A stretch of DNA of 64,000 bases from Microglena sp. YARC (Eukaryota; Chlorophyta; Chlorophyceae; Chlamydomonadales; Chlamydomonadaceae): the NCBI GenBank assembly GCA_022414725.1, contig CM039462.1, positions 176,607,810-176,671,809 of the forward strand, read 5' to 3'. The notes beneath the pieces are model-generated. The model did no database searches and was not told where the DNA came from. It worked only from the letters and a program-made list of their open reading frames with translations. The position numbers were made by a program, and so were the translations under genes. Shown in pieces: positions 22,053-33,660 of the stretch (its first letter is position 1; each line of letters starts with the position of its first letter).

Positions 22053-22200
22053 CACCACACCACCACCACCACCACCAGATGCAGACACCACCCCAACACA
22101 TCCAACCACCACCGCACACAAAACGCACACGCAAATACTCGTTGTGTGACCCTCCCCCCCCCCCCCCCCCGCCCCCCCCCCCCCCAACTCCACCCGAACC
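21261..22200. repeat. Low-complexity G-rich, then C/CA-rich stretch
   Basis: 21290-21470 is G-rich and 21650-22190 is C/CA-rich with (CA)n at 22005-22050 and a C-run near 22147-22186. Frames here are compositional. No gene seen. Confidence 0.7.
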
Positions 22201-24445
22201 CAGTTATGTGTTCATGCTGCAGGCAAATGCCTAGTCTGGCAATCTGCAGAGTTGAATTGCTGTGTTAATATTGCAGATGTGGCAATCGATATGAAGAGCA
22301 GCTCCAGCTCTGCTTGTTCTGTCAATTGCAGGCACCAACCTTTTCATATGATATGTACAGCTGTATATTATATGTACAGCAGCCAATCTAGTGATCTGTG
22401 ATACATACAAGATTCTAGCTGAATTAGTTGTGTGCTTATGTTGCAGGTTGCTGTCTAGTTCTGGCGATCTGCAGAGTTGAGTGATATGTTTAGATTGCAG
22501 GCATGGCAGACAATATGTAAGCAGCTCCAGCTTGTATGGTCTGTCCATTGCAGGCGCCAACCTTTTATATTATATGTACAGCTGCTAATCTAGAAATGTA
22601 CAATACGAACAGCATTCTAGCTGAATTAGTTATGTGTTCATGTGGCAGGCATCTGCTAAGACTGGCAATCTGCAGAGTTGAAGTGCTGTGTTTAGATTGA
22701 AGGCGTGGCAGACAATATGTACAGCAGCTCCAGCTTATATGGTCTGTCCATTGCAGGCGCCAACCTTTTTTATATGCTATGTACAGCTGCTAGTCCAGTG
22801 GTCTGCTATATGTACTGTAGACAACCAGCTAGATTAGTCATGTGCTCACATTGCAGGCATCTGCCTAGTCTGGTGATCTGCAGATTTGAAGTGTTGTGTT
22901 TAGATTGCAGGCGTGGCAGACAATATGTACAGCAGCTCCAGCTCCTAGGGTCTGTCCGTTGCAGGCGCCAACCTTTTTTATATTATATGAACAGCTGCTA
23001 GGCAGCTGCTAGTCCAGTGGTCTGCTATATGTACAGCAGATGACCGGCTGAATTAGTCATGTGCTCATATTGGAGGCATCTGCTTAGTCTGGTGTTCTGC
23101 AGAGTTGAAGTGTTGTGATTAGATCGCAGGCTTGGCAGGCAATATGTAGAGCAGCTCCAGCTTCTAAGGTCTGTCCATTGCAGGCGCCAACCTTTTTTAT
23201 ATTATATGTACAGCTGCTAGGCAGCTGCTAGTTCAGCAGTGGTCTACTATATGTACTGTAGACGACCAGCTGAATTAGTCATGTGCTCATATTGGAGGCA
23301 TCTGCCTAGTCTGGTGATCTGCAGAGTTGAAGTGTTGTGTTTAGATTGCAGGCGTGGCAGAAAATGTGTAGAGCAGCTCCAGCTCGTATGGTCTGTTCAT
23401 TGTAAGCGCCAACCTTTCTATATTATATGTACAGCTGCTAGGCAGCTGCTAATCCAGTGGTCTGATATATGTACTGTAGACGACCGGCTGTGCTCATGTG
23501 CTCATATTGCAATCTGCCTATTCTTGGTGATCTGCAGAGTTGAAGTGATGTGCGTGGTTAGATTGCAGGCGTGGCAGACAATATGTACAGCAGCTCCAGG
23601 CTCCATAATAGTCTGTCCATTGCAGACGCCACCTTTTATATATTGTATTTACAGCTGCTAGGCAGCTGCTAGTTCAAAAGTGGTCTGCTATATGTACTGT
23701 ATACGACCAGCTGAATTAGTCATGTGCTCATATTGGTGGTATCTTCCTAGTCTGGTGATCTGCAGAGTTGAAGTGTTTGTGGTTAGATTGTAGGCGTGGC
23801 AGACAATATTACAGCAGCTCCCACTTGATATGGTCTGTCCATTGCAGGCGCCAACCTTTTTTATATTATATGTACAGCTGCTAGGCAGCTGCTAGTTCAG
23901 CAGTGGTCAGCTATATGTACTGTAGACGACTAGCTAGATTAGTCATGTGCTCATATTGCAGGCATCTGCCTAGTCTGGTGTTCTGCAGAGTTGAAGTGTT
24001 GTGGTTAAATTGCAGGCGTGGCAGACAATATGTACAGCAGCTCCAGCTCATAAGGTCTGTCCATTGCAGGCGCCAACCTTTTTTAGATTATATGTACAGC
24101 TGCTAGGCAGCTGCTAGTCCAGTGGTCTGCTATATGTACAGCAGACGACCAGCTGAATTAGTCATGTGCTCATATTGTAGGCATCTGCCTAGTCTGGTGA
24201 TCTGCAGAGTTGAAGTGTTGTGGTTAGATTGTAGGCGTGGCAGACAATATGTACAGCAGCTCCAGCACATCGTGTCTGTACTTTTGCAGGGCCACCCTTT
24301 TATATTATTTGTACAGCTGCTAGACAGCTGCTAGTTCAGCAGTGGTCTGCTTTATGTACAGCAGACGACCAGCTGAATTAGTCATGTTCTCATATTGCAG
24401 GCATCTGCCTACTCTGGTGATCTGCTGAGTTGAAGTGTTGTGTTT
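22200..24445. repeat. About 220-bp tandem repeat, ten copies
   Basis: The unit includes ggcatctgcctagtctggtg, gattgcaggcgtggcagaca, ccattgcaggcgccaacctt and ctgctaggcagctgctagt. gccaacctttt recurs at about 215-220 bp. Each unit contains two attgcag|gcg strings that resemble splice acceptors followed by short exon-like pieces, but no long frame continues across units. Confidence 0.9.
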
Positions 24446-25300
24446 TCGAAACCTCGCACCTTTCTGAATCTCGCAGACGCTCTTTAGGGCACCACGGCAT
24501 TGCTATTTCCCCACTTCATGCCATGCAGCTTTTGGTGCTATAGGATGGGTGCTGTAAGGTGGGAGACTGGAGTTAGGGGCTTTAAGTGGGGGTGAAGTTG
24601 GGGGGGGGATTTATAATTCAGGGGGAGGGGGGGGGGGGGGGGGGGCAGCCCTCCTCAAGTTGTATACACAGGGTGACAGTTCCAATATTTTGTTTACTCC
24701 AGCTTATGCCTAGGATAACTCATTGAAGTCACACTTGAATCTGGTTTGAATTTGAAAAATGTAAAAAGAATTCCGCCATCCGCCCTTGGTAACCTGGGCC
24801 AATCAATGGAGCGCCCAAAATCTGGAACATCCGCCAACCTTGATTTTGGGTGCCATCCGCCATCTCTTTTTTCCGCCAACATATAATGCGCCTGCAGCAA
24901 CCTCCTTAAAACGGATTCGATTGGATTGCTAGAATGTTTTCAGCTGCCCTGAATCCGTGTTGCTAACTGTCATCTACCCACAGAAACCAGGAATATATTA
25001 TCATACCTCCCGTGGAACGGAGGGAATTAAGTTGCTCGCCGTCTGCTGGTGGAGTAAACACAGGTAGTACCACTCCATACTTTAAAGAACCGGATACCGG
25101 GTACCTGAATTTGAACTCTGTTACAGTGTTACTTGTTACATCATCCGTGTAAAGATAGTTTAAAAATATGCCTAGGAGTGTAGGTGTCTAGTTGAAATAA
25201 ACGGATATTGAACACGATTCATGTCCATGCATTGAAATATGGTAATGATACCGTTAGTTGTATTTCCCGGTACGTGTGGGCCAGTCTATTTATATCAGAG
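24446..25300. other. No supported gene; poly-G tract and a short unrecognised minus-strand frame
   Basis: A G-run at about 24618-24645 is followed by cagccctcctcaag, a context repeated near 41.65 and 42.16 kb. A 68-codon minus frame at 24900-24694 reads RDGGWHPKSRLADVPDFGRS and WPRLPRADGG; it looks non-random, but I do not recognise it. 24900-25300 holds nothing else. Confidence 0.35.
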
Positions 25301-26160
25301 ATTAATCACTGCCATGATGCGGTTAAGTGCTTGGCAAACTCGACAGAAACAGCAATGGCAGTCCTACAGTGACAATCTGCAAGACCTGTCCTGGCACAGC
25401 ATGGCTTGAAGGAATCTGCCCCCTTCTGCAAATGCTTCACGCACACTCCCAGCACAGCCCAGGGCACCAAGGCCATACACCCCTGGCATACACCCCGCGC
25501 CCCTTCGCTCGAATCGGCAGGACCAAACGCCAGTTTCCGCTGGTACGCATTTCAAACCAGCAAGCGATCAGAGTCGCAGGCGTTACATCGCTCATTGCGC
25601 TTGCTATTGTGATGAATAGTTGAAACATTCCGAGAATACCACCGAATATTACAAAAAGGCTCCATTCAATCCCATCGCGATTGCATTTCAGAGAGGGCTG
25701 CCTGCAAGATCTGGGCTTCTTTTCATCCCCCTACTCCCGAAAATGCCCATCGCTCACCGCGACTCAGCTATCCTTGCCTCCTGGATTCTTAGCTGCACCT
25801 AAGTCTGGATCTTACTTTGTTAGTCGCCTGAAACCCCACCATGCCATGCCCATGCCTGTGCTCTTACCCATTCTCTTACCCATTGACCCATCCCCCAACA
25901 ACTTGGAATGCTTGCAGGCCAACAACATACCCCCAGAAGCTGGCGCCTTGGGTACGCGATGCCCTGTCCTGCTGTCCGCCCTGCCCTGATCTGGTCCCCT
26001 TGACCTTCCATGCCATCCTCCCTCTCCTGGCATTCACTGCCATCCTCCCATCATGCACAACCCTGCATCCTGCCCTTCATTGCTCTCTAACGCATGCCCT
26101 TTATCATATCCCAGCCCCTTGCCGTGCTCCCTGCCCTTCATAGATCACCATACCATACTG
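25301..26160. other. Non-repetitive stretch with no recognised gene
   Basis: Overlapping frames of about 60-100 codons occur on both strands (for example plus 25327-25623). None has a recognisable domain, and splice sites cannot be assigned. Coding exons may be present, but I cannot support any. Confidence 0.3.
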
Positions 26161-26164
26161 ATAG

Positions 26165-26340
26165 CCATCACAATGTAAGTTCAGCTCTTAATTCTTTATG
26201 ACATCCTCATTGGCCCAGATCATGTTACTCGGGTCATCTCATCACTCAGCGTAGCTCACTCAGCATTACTGATTTTTGGGGACTTAGGCAAGCTTTTATG
26301 TGGCTTTGAAAGGTGCATGTGTGTGCGTGTGCGTGCGTGC

Positions 26341-26381
<41 letters not shown>

Positions 26382-26996
26382 GGGGGGGGGGGGGTCTGCA
26401 GGGGGGCGGAAAAGGGTGCCAAAGACCTGCCAAAGACCGCCTATATTTGCAGTGCAGGTCATCTTCTCATTCAGCTTGTCTCATCCCTTAGCCCAGAAAA
26501 TTAGCGCATCTCACTCATCTCATCTCTCTCAGTTCATCTCCTCACTTAGCGCATCCTTCTTAGCTCAGCTCATCACTCAGCTCAGCTCGCTCAGCTCATC
26601 CCATTCAGCTTATCTTCTCGCTTAGCTCATCTCGCTCAGCTCATCTCGCTCAGCTCATCCCATTAAGCTTATCTTCTCACTTAGCGCATCTCGCTCAGCT
26701 CAGCTCATCAATCAGTGCATCTCACTCATTTCATCTGACCTAGCTCATCTCATCACTATGCGCAAAGGATCACATAGTGCATTTCACTCAACTCATCTCA
26801 TCTCTTATCGCATGATCTCACTCAGCTCATCTCGTCACTCATTGCATCTCCTCACATGGTGCATCTTACTCAACTTTTTTCATCGCTTAGCGCATCATCT
26901 CACTCAGCTCATCTCATCACTTAGCTAATATCTTCACTCAGCGCATTCATCACTCAAAGCATCTCACTCAGCTCATCTCATCACTCATTTATGTAG
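26165..26996. repeat. Degenerate ctcatctcatcactcagc array abutting an exon acceptor
   Basis: Short units built from cactcagctcatctc and tcatcactcagcgcatc fill the region, interrupted by (GT)n and a G-run at 26340-26393. The last unit, catctcatcactcatttatgtag, is itself the likely acceptor of the exon at 26997. Confidence 0.8.
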
Positions 26997-27087
26997 GGAG
27001 ATTTCCAAGTGAAGGACGTGGTCTACACTAAGTGGGACACTGAGGCTACTGATGTCTCCGAGAGGTTGCAGTCCCATCCACTGGAAG
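26997..27087 (+). CDS. Internal exon of an unrecognised gene
   Basis: This is a 91-bp open stretch between acceptor tatgtag and donor gtagga, 30 codons plus one base. It reads GDFQVKDVVYTKWDTEATDV then SERLQSHPLE. Composition and splice signals look coding; no family is recognised. It may belong with the downstream plus-strand reading near 27.6-28.0 kb. Confidence 0.5.
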
Positions 27088-27224
27088 GTAGGATACATCT
27101 TACACTCATGCCTGCCCATGGGCATCAATATAATTGCATTATTTTGATACTTAGTTCCATGAGTCAACCAGACTATACGGGTTAGTCATGCATGTATTGT
27201 CTTGCATGGGAATGCTCTTAAGAG

Positions 27225-27565
27225 ATAGCTCACCCCATGCTCAGATAGCCTGCCTTCAATTGCTGGTCCCTGCCCTAGCTCATGTAGCCTGCCTTCAATT
27301 GCGGGTCCTTCGGCCTGGCCCCCTCTCATACATATAGCCTGCCCTCCATCGCTGGTCCCTGCCTCCGCTCATGTAGCATGCCTTCCATTGCTGGGCCCTG
27401 TCTTCACTCATGTAGCCTACCTTGCATTGCTGGTCCCTTCCTCCGCTCATGTAGCCTGCCGTCCAATGCTGGTCCATGCCTCCGCTCATGTAGCCTGCCA
27501 ACCATTACTGGTCCCTGCCTCCGCTCATGTCTCGCTCCCTCCACTCCTGGTCCCTGTCGTCACTC
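27225..27565. repeat. 39-bp minisatellite, about eight copies
   Basis: The unit is ctcatgtagcctgccttcc then attgctggtccctgcctccg. Since 39 is a multiple of three, long frames appear on both strands (minus reads GYMSGGRDQ repeats); they are not evidence for a gene. Confidence 0.88.
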
Positions 27566-27569
27566 ATAA

Positions 27570-28300
27570 TATATGTGGTGCACAATTCCAACATGAAAAA
27601 TCTTCCCATATGCTTTGTTCATGTGCTTACGTCAAGGATGCTTCCATTGGGACGTGGGAGGACTTGATTGAGTATTGTGGAGGCAATTGGTGCCATGGAT
27701 CGCGTGGCAATAGCTTGGCCCATGGAGTGCTTGGCAATGAAACCGACTGCCAAGGATGAGGGTAGCACGTTGAGGCCAACCGACTGCCAAGGATGAGGGA
27801 GCCCGGTAAAGAAGAAGGTAGCACACTTGGACCTGGGTAGCATCTACGGATTGGATAAACCTGCAGCTGCTCGCCTGCTCCCACCTCATCCACCGCACTC
27901 CCAGATGGTACTGCCATTGGTGTCAAGGTTCCCGATGCAAAACCTACTGGCCGGGGCAGGAGAAGAAAGGCCACCTAGGTAGATAGCTAGACAGGGATTG
28001 GAGTCTAGGAGTGGGGCTAGCTGCTCTAAAGAGGGCTACCTGTTAGGCGCTCTTGAGGGATGGGATCTCTTGATACTTTATTACACATAATCGATGCTGC
28101 ATTTTCCTTGAGTGTCGAGGCTTCCAATTCAATACCTACAGGCCGAGGCCGGGGCCGGGGAAAAAAGGCCCCCTAGGTAGATAGCTAGATAGGTACTAGA
28201 GTGTAGGAGCAAGGCTACCTGCTATAAAGAGGGCTGGCTGTTAGGCACTCATGAGTCTTGAAGGATGGGATCTCTTGAGACTTCATTACTCACAGACATA
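27570..28300 (+). repeat. Tandem duplication with two possible alternative last exons ending in RGR-rich tails
   Basis: 27913-28085 and 28118-28290 are direct copies (about 205 bp apart), sharing gaaaaaaggcc/gaagaaaggcc, acctaggtagatagctaga and ggatgggatctcttga. In one frame the first copy reads GVKVPDAKPTGRGRRRKAT-stop and the second SIPTGRGRGRGKKAP-stop. Both have plausible upstream acceptors. These could be alternative C-terminal exons of the plus-strand gene at 26997; unrecognised family. Confidence 0.5.
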
Positions 28301-28690
28301 GTAGGATTAGTAGCTAGTGAAGGTGCGGTATCTAGCATAGAATTCCCATATAAGGAATACGTGTCTTGTAGATAGTTGCCTTGCTGATAATCTAATGGAG
28401 TAATGCACTGCCATGTATCACAAATTGCACAACTGGTAGGATGAGGGGTAGCACGTAATTTGTGAGGTTGCTTGCTTATTATAATTTGTTGATTTATTTT
28501 TGGTCAGAAGCTGTCAAAAGAGTTAGAAATGTTATGAGTGGGGTTTGCGTTACAGTAGTGGGTCAGGTTGCATGCATAATGGTGTTTAATTGTAGCTACC
28601 TGTCTATCAAGTTGTTGAAAATTACAACTCTACTTAATATGTATGTAAACTAACTCATGGGATGATTTTATGATCACCATGAACAATTTG
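28301..28690. other. No gene seen
   Basis: AT-rich, non-repetitive sequence with only a 63-codon frame without recognisable features. Confidence 0.5.
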
Positions 28691-28694
28691 TAAT

Positions 28695-29100
28695 ACAATT
28701 CGAGATTATCTGAAGAGTATCCAGATACGTATCTGCTAATTTCAAATTATTATCTCAGATATTTGTCTTAGATATTGTACAGATACTATCTAGATGTTAT
28801 CTAGCTACCACAGATACAGGCGCATGTACGGTTTCAGATATTGTCTAGAAGCTATCTAAACAGTTTCTAGAAGACCAGATATTCGTATCTAGATATTGTC
28901 TAGATACTCTCTAGGCAGTATCTAGAAATACAGATATCCGTATCTAGATATTGTTTAGATACTCTCTAGGCAGTATCTAGATACTACAGATATTAGTATA
29001 TATGCACCAGTATCTGTGATATCTAGATACTATCTAGATAGTATCTGTTCGGTATCTGAGATAATAATTTGAAATAAGCAGGTACGTATCTAGATACTCC
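28695..29100. repeat. tctagatac-type AT-rich array
   Basis: Units of 30-60 bp built from gtatctagatattgt, ctagatactctctaggcag and atactacagatat. The motif ctagatac/gtatctag is self-complementary, so the array can form many hairpins. Confidence 0.85.
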
Positions 29101-29109
29101 TCAGATAAT

Positions 29110-29333
29110 CGGTCGGTTCCCTGAGTGTAGTGACTCCCGGTGCTGCTGCTGATGGTGTAGTGACTCTCGATGCTTTTGCTGAAGGTGTAGTGCTGATGGT
29201 GTAGTGACCACGGTGCTGCTGCTGATGGTGTAGTGGCTCCAGGGGCTGCTGTTGATGGTGTAGTGCTGATGGTGTAGTGACTCCCGGTGCTGCAGCTGAT
29301 GGTGTAGTGACTCCCGATGCTTTTGCCCCTGTT

Positions 29334-29371
<38 letters not shown>

Positions 29372-29372
29372 T
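29110..29372. repeat. gatggtgtagtgctg minisatellite and poly-C tract (array also at 47.65 kb)
   Basis: Blocks gtagtgactcccggtgctgc and tgctgatggtgtagtgctga repeat to 29325, then a C-run of about 37 bp at 29334-29370. The same array, in the same orientation, is at 47651-48020. Confidence 0.88.
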
Positions 29373-29485
29373 TCCAAGCATTCTGGAAAAACTCTGCTTG
29401 CTGGGATTTTCCTACATCTCTAATTCATCGTCTCTCAGTCCAAGATATAATCCCTAATAATCTCCAAGATTGGGGGGGATATGAT

Positions 29486-31839
29486 ATGAATCCCTGTCCT
29501 CTCTGTTCCCAATCCCAATACATGACGACGTTCCCCTCCACTGCAAACTCCAAGCCGCCCCCAGTTTGCCACTATTGTCAACATGAGACCCCCTCTTTCC
29601 TCCACCCCCTGCTGCCAATGGGGATGCTGACAATGAGGAAGACCCCCTCTTCTCCTCCACCCCCTGCTGCCAATGAGGATGCTGACAATGAGGAAACCTC
29701 TTCTCCTCCACCCCCTGCTGTCAATGAGGATTCTGACTTTGCACTCGAACCTTACCGGTATGATGGCAAGAAGGACTTTGGGCAATGGAAGCGCCTCCTG
29801 GACAGGAAGCTCAACATGTACCCAGAGTATGAGTCCATCTGGCTCGACTCCATCGGCTATGGTGCTCCTGCTCATCAAACCATCAGTGCGCGTGAATACC
29901 CAATCACATCACATCTGCATGAGTCGGGTGACCCATCAACTATGACCCAATGCACCAACCTGAAATGAATCAACCTTATCTATGCCTGTCTGTCTCCAGC
30001 CATTAGGGATGCCGTAACCACTGTCACATATGTAGGGTCCCAGCTCATCCGACATCTTCGTGCAACTCATAGCCCTGGAACTGATACATCATGCACACAA
30101 TTTTCACCAATCAGAATGGCACATCAATTTTCTTTTCTTTTCTTCTTTGTGCATGATCTTCATAAGTCCCCCCTTGACTCTGTCAAGCCGAGGGCACATT
30201 TGGAGTCCAGTAGGGCACCAGGAAAATGTAATCATCATCATCATCATCATCACTGCTGGTAATTATATAGAGAACTACACCTCCCGTAGCTTTGATATTA
30301 TATCACCTGATGATCTATACCCCCCTGAGGCTACACCTGCACTTGATGAGGCTGAGGACGAACCCCCAAATGCACCTGCTGATCCGGGCAGCTTCCCGGG
30401 AACTCCCAGCCTGGACATGCAGCATCCGGAACTGCCGACCAATGACTCTACTGACCTGCAAGTCTCTTGTCCCCCTACCATCACCTGGTCCCTCCTTACA
30501 CTCGCCCTCCCAGACTCACCTTCCTGCCCCACCAGCACAAATTCCGCAGGCAGCCCTGGCTACAACGCACACCTGCTGGCATTGGATAGATCTTCAACTA
30601 TTCCCCAAATCCACGAACGGTTGCTTCATTACCTATTAACCACTCCAATCCAAGTTATGACCTCCACGAGTTCAACGCTGCAGGATGAAATGAACTCCTG
30701 TTCTATCACTTTACCGACACCCTTCACACAGCAACCCCTAAAGTGATCCACCATCTGCACCCTGAGGTGTTTCCTCCAGGACCACCTGAGGTACTCCATC
30801 CATCAGCTTCTGGTAACCCCCGGCAACTTCCTGCCTCCAGCTGCCTCCACCTCCTGGCAGCTCCCTGCCCCTGCAGGTCCAGAACCCAGACTAACAACAA
30901 CGGTTCCTCCACATTCATTGATGGTCTATGGACAATCACCAATTATGGTTGCAAGTGAGAAGGCTTCCCTTATCTAGACACTCCAACACCCAGACCCAGG
31001 AGTGGGCTATTTACTATTCCTGTCAGATGTGCATGTGATCAATTTCTAAAACTTCTACAGATCTGTGTTACATCTGTGTTACTGACCTGAGCGACAAATC
31101 CGTGTTACAGATCTGTGGTTTCTCAATGACAATTGGGACTCCATGTACGTTTCAGGTGTAGCATTGCATTTCTGCAGTTCCATCCTTGATTTGATCATCA
31201 GGGAGGATATATGTAATAAGATGCCCAAATCATTGGGGGGTCCTGAGCGTTCTTCGTGCCTGATCATCCGGGCGGATCCTCGATGCAGCTTCCCAGCAGC
31301 CCCTAGCTGAACTGCAGCTTCCCAGACTCTTCCAGTAGCTCCTAGCTCCTGGCAACTGGATCTTGGCAACTCCCTGCAGCTTACCAGCTCAGCCTAGCAG
31401 CTACCCAGTTCGGCCTGGCAGCTTCCCAGCTCAGCCTAGCAGCTTCCCAGCCCAGCCTAGCAGCTTCCTATCCTAGCTAGCAGCTTGCCGGTTCGGCCTG
31501 GCAGCTTCCCAGCTCAGCCTAGCAGCTTCCCAGCCCAGCCTAGAAGCTTCCTAGCCTAGCTAGCAACTTGCCGGTTCAGCCTGGCAGCTTCCCAGCTCAG
31601 CCTAGCAGCTTCCCAGCTCAGCCCAGCAGCTTCCCTTGCTGCAGCTTCCCAGCCCAGCCTGGCACCTGGTTCTTGGCAACTCCCTGCCAGACCCAGCAGC
31701 TTCCCTTGCTGCAGCTTCCCAGCCCAGCCTGGCACCTGGTTCTTGGCAACTCCCTGCCAGACCCAGCAGCTCCCGGCAGCTCCTCATGATGCCTGCTGAC
31801 CCTGCTGCCTCCTGGACCTCAATGCTTTATGCCGCCATG
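29486..31839 (+). pseudogene. Copia-gag-like reading frame, degraded, interrupted by an LTR element
   Basis: From ATG 29486 the frame encodes a Cys-rich start (CPLC, then CHYCQHE), three SPPPPAANEDADNEE-type repeats, then LEPYRYDGKKDFGQWKRLLD and, after a stop near 29966, INLIYACLSPAIRDAV and GSQLIRHLRATHS. The YDG...WK...L and I..L.P..R.AV pattern is that of Copia Gag. A dispersed repeat with (ATC)n sits at 30168-30250. 30250-30746 is Pro-rich coding-like sequence. 31380-31790 is a cagcttcccagctcagcc minisatellite. The frame ending PAASWTSMLYAAMH at 31839 continues after the LTR element at 36596. Confidence 0.55.
31380..31790. repeat. gcagcttcccagctcagcct minisatellite
   Basis: A 28-30 bp unit repeats about ten times, followed by two copies of a 70-bp unit with gcctggcacctggttcttgg. 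It lies inside the interrupted gag-like frame and may encode a repetitive linker or be later expansion. Confidence 0.8.
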
Positions 31840-31844
31840 CATAT

Positions 31845-32094
31845 TGTAGTTTTCCGGAGCGTGTGCAAAGCACAGATAGAGACGAGGGGAAGACGGTAAG
31901 GATAAGATCTTTACAGTTAGATAAGCATTCGATCAATGCGCTAGGAGAAAGTACTGGGATGCCGCGGTACCTCATGGTACCGGCATCAGTGTCCGTGCCA
32001 TAGCTGGCAGCGGCACGGCAGTACAGTGCAGCAGGGAGGAGTCCTGTGCACTCTAAGTCACTCTAGGTGAGCCGGTGAAACCCGGTGAATAACA
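31845..32094 (-). repeat. 3' LTR (left copy)
   Basis: Runs tgtagttttccgg to gtgaataaca. It differs from the other LTR only at gacggtaagg (vs gacgggaagg) and ctctaggtga (vs ctctagatga). It contains the near-palindrome ggtacctcatggtacc. Confidence 0.95.
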
Positions 32095-32484
32095 TCCCCC
32101 CCAATTCCTGGTATTCTTCATTCTGGAGAATTTCGGGAGTTAGAGGAGTTAAAAGAAAAAAACTAGAGGGACTTTAAAATATTCATAAGCAGGTAATGCT
32201 TTGAAAGATAAACGAGCAGGCTGGTTTATAAAAGGGGTGCAAGGAGAGGAGGCTCAGGAGTATCCTGTGGGACAGGGTGTCTGCCCTGGTCAAAATCTAA
32301 AATAGAAGAAAGCAGACACTCAAGTTGCAATCAATCAATATTCTAGGAAAAGTCTGTCCCATGTCCAGGAGTCCAGGATAGAAGTTGCATAGGTGACTGG
32401 TGGGAAGTCAAATCTAAAATGCTACAAGGGAAGCCATGTAATCTTATCGTCTATCAACTGCTGGCTAGCTACTGGGTCAGAGAA

Positions 32485-32805
32485 TCAAGTGTCATCAACT
32501 GGGTATGGGATCTGGTAGAACCCATCTCGCTTAAGTCTAGGTGTGATGGCCTGGTGCAGGTCATCCCACAGGTCAGCTGTAGGGTCAGAGTGGAAGACCG
32601 GAGGGCAGAAGTTGAGTATGAAACAGTCTTGCTGATTCCAGGGCATGATGGCATCATCAACGTAGATCAGGATAGGGCTGGGCTCTCCATCTGTCCTGAT
32701 CTGATGGGATTGCATGAGGAGTCCTGGCTGTCTGTGGGCTGCATTGCAGTAGGCACTGACCATGGCTGCCTGCAGGCAAATGGTCCACTTCAATCTATCC
32801 TTCAT
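32485..32805 (-). CDS. Fourth short frame of the LTR element with a YVDD string
   Basis: 106 codons. ILIYVDDAIMPWNQQD recalls the Copia RT active-site strand (LLIYVDD), but no other RT motif is found before or after it, and downstream residues do not follow RT. It could be a remnant of RT after a large internal deletion or coincidence. Confidence 0.3.
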   Translation of the reverse strand: MKDRLKWTICLQAAMVSAYCNAAHRQPGLLMQSHQIRTDGEPSPILIYVDDAIMPWNQQDCFILNFCPPVFHSDPTADLWDDLHQAITPRLKRDGFYQIPYPVDDT

Positions 32806-32843
32806 GCTAGCTGAGCAGGTGTCATACTTATATATGAGAGTGG

Positions 32844-33539
32844 CTAGCAGCTTGGAGTCTGGATAGGGCTAATAACTGGTGCAGGATTGTTGGGCATATC
32901 CTGCTCTCTCCAGATTTGGTGTGGAAGGGACCTCAGGTACTTGTACCTTGCATAGAAGTCGTGGGTGTATAAGGGGACCCTGAGCATGTTGACTATGCAG
33001 GGTGGGGTGGGCAAGAGCATCATGTGATCTAGTATTTCCATCAGTTCTCCTAGGGGATAGTACCCCTCCCTGTGGTCCTCAAGGGTGTAACTGATGGCAG
33101 GCATATGGGCATTGTTCTGTATGTCAGCTTGGGAGCCTGGCTCTGAGGTGGGAGGTGTGCTACCTGGTGAAAAGGCTATGATACCAGTGGGGGTCATGGT
33201 TTGGAGGAGTATGTCCTCTTGGAACAGGGAAAGGATGGCAGTTGTCAACTCTGCAGGTTTATCTTCTGCTGGCTCTACTAGGGGATCTGCTGGTGGTTCA
33301 ACTGCTGGCTGTACTGGTGTCTCTACTGATAGCTGTACTGGTGGCTTTACTGGTTGTTCTACTGGTGGCTCTACTGGTGGCATAACTGGTGGCTGGATAT
33401 TCTTCTGGCTGGCTACAGATGGGTATCTCTTCTTATAGATCTCTAGCATTGATGCTTTCATGTTGGCCAGCTGTTGGTCAACATCTATGGCATCAGCATC
33501 CTTGCTACAACTATCTAGGGGCACAATCTGGCAGGACTT
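32844..33539 (-). CDS. Third frame of the LTR element, function unknown
   Basis: Open from 33539 to a stop at 32844. It contains VDQQLANMKASMLEIYKKRY, a PVEPPVEQPVKPPVQ-type repeat and a C-terminal part with EGYYPLGELMEILDHM and HDFYARYKYLRSLPHQIW. No retroviral domain is recognised. It may be read after further recoding, from an internal start, or be decayed. Confidence 0.45.
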   Translation of the reverse strand, partial: KSCQIVPLDSCSKDADAIDVDQQLANMKASMLEIYKKRYPSVASQKNIQPPVMPPVEPPVEQPVKPPVQLSVETPVQPAVEPPADPLVEPAEDKPAELTTAILSLFQEDILLQTMTPTGIIAFSPGSTPPTSEPGSQADIQNNAHMPAISYTLEDHREGYYPLGELMEILDHMMLLPTPPCIVNMLRVPLYTHDFYARYKYLRSLPHQIWREQDMPNNPAPVISPIQTPSC

Positions 33540-33660
33540 CTACATATCCTGCTTCTCTGTGACAGTCTGACCAGTACAGGCAGTTTGGGGAAGGCTCACC
33601 ATTTGATTTCTGCTGGTACTGGACAGTGGTAGGGGCTCTATGGGATGCTGGATGAGCTAG

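Noticed and set aside
32485..32805. Reverse transcriptase from the YVDD string
   Set aside because: No other RT motif is present in any frame nearby, so a polymerase call is not justified.
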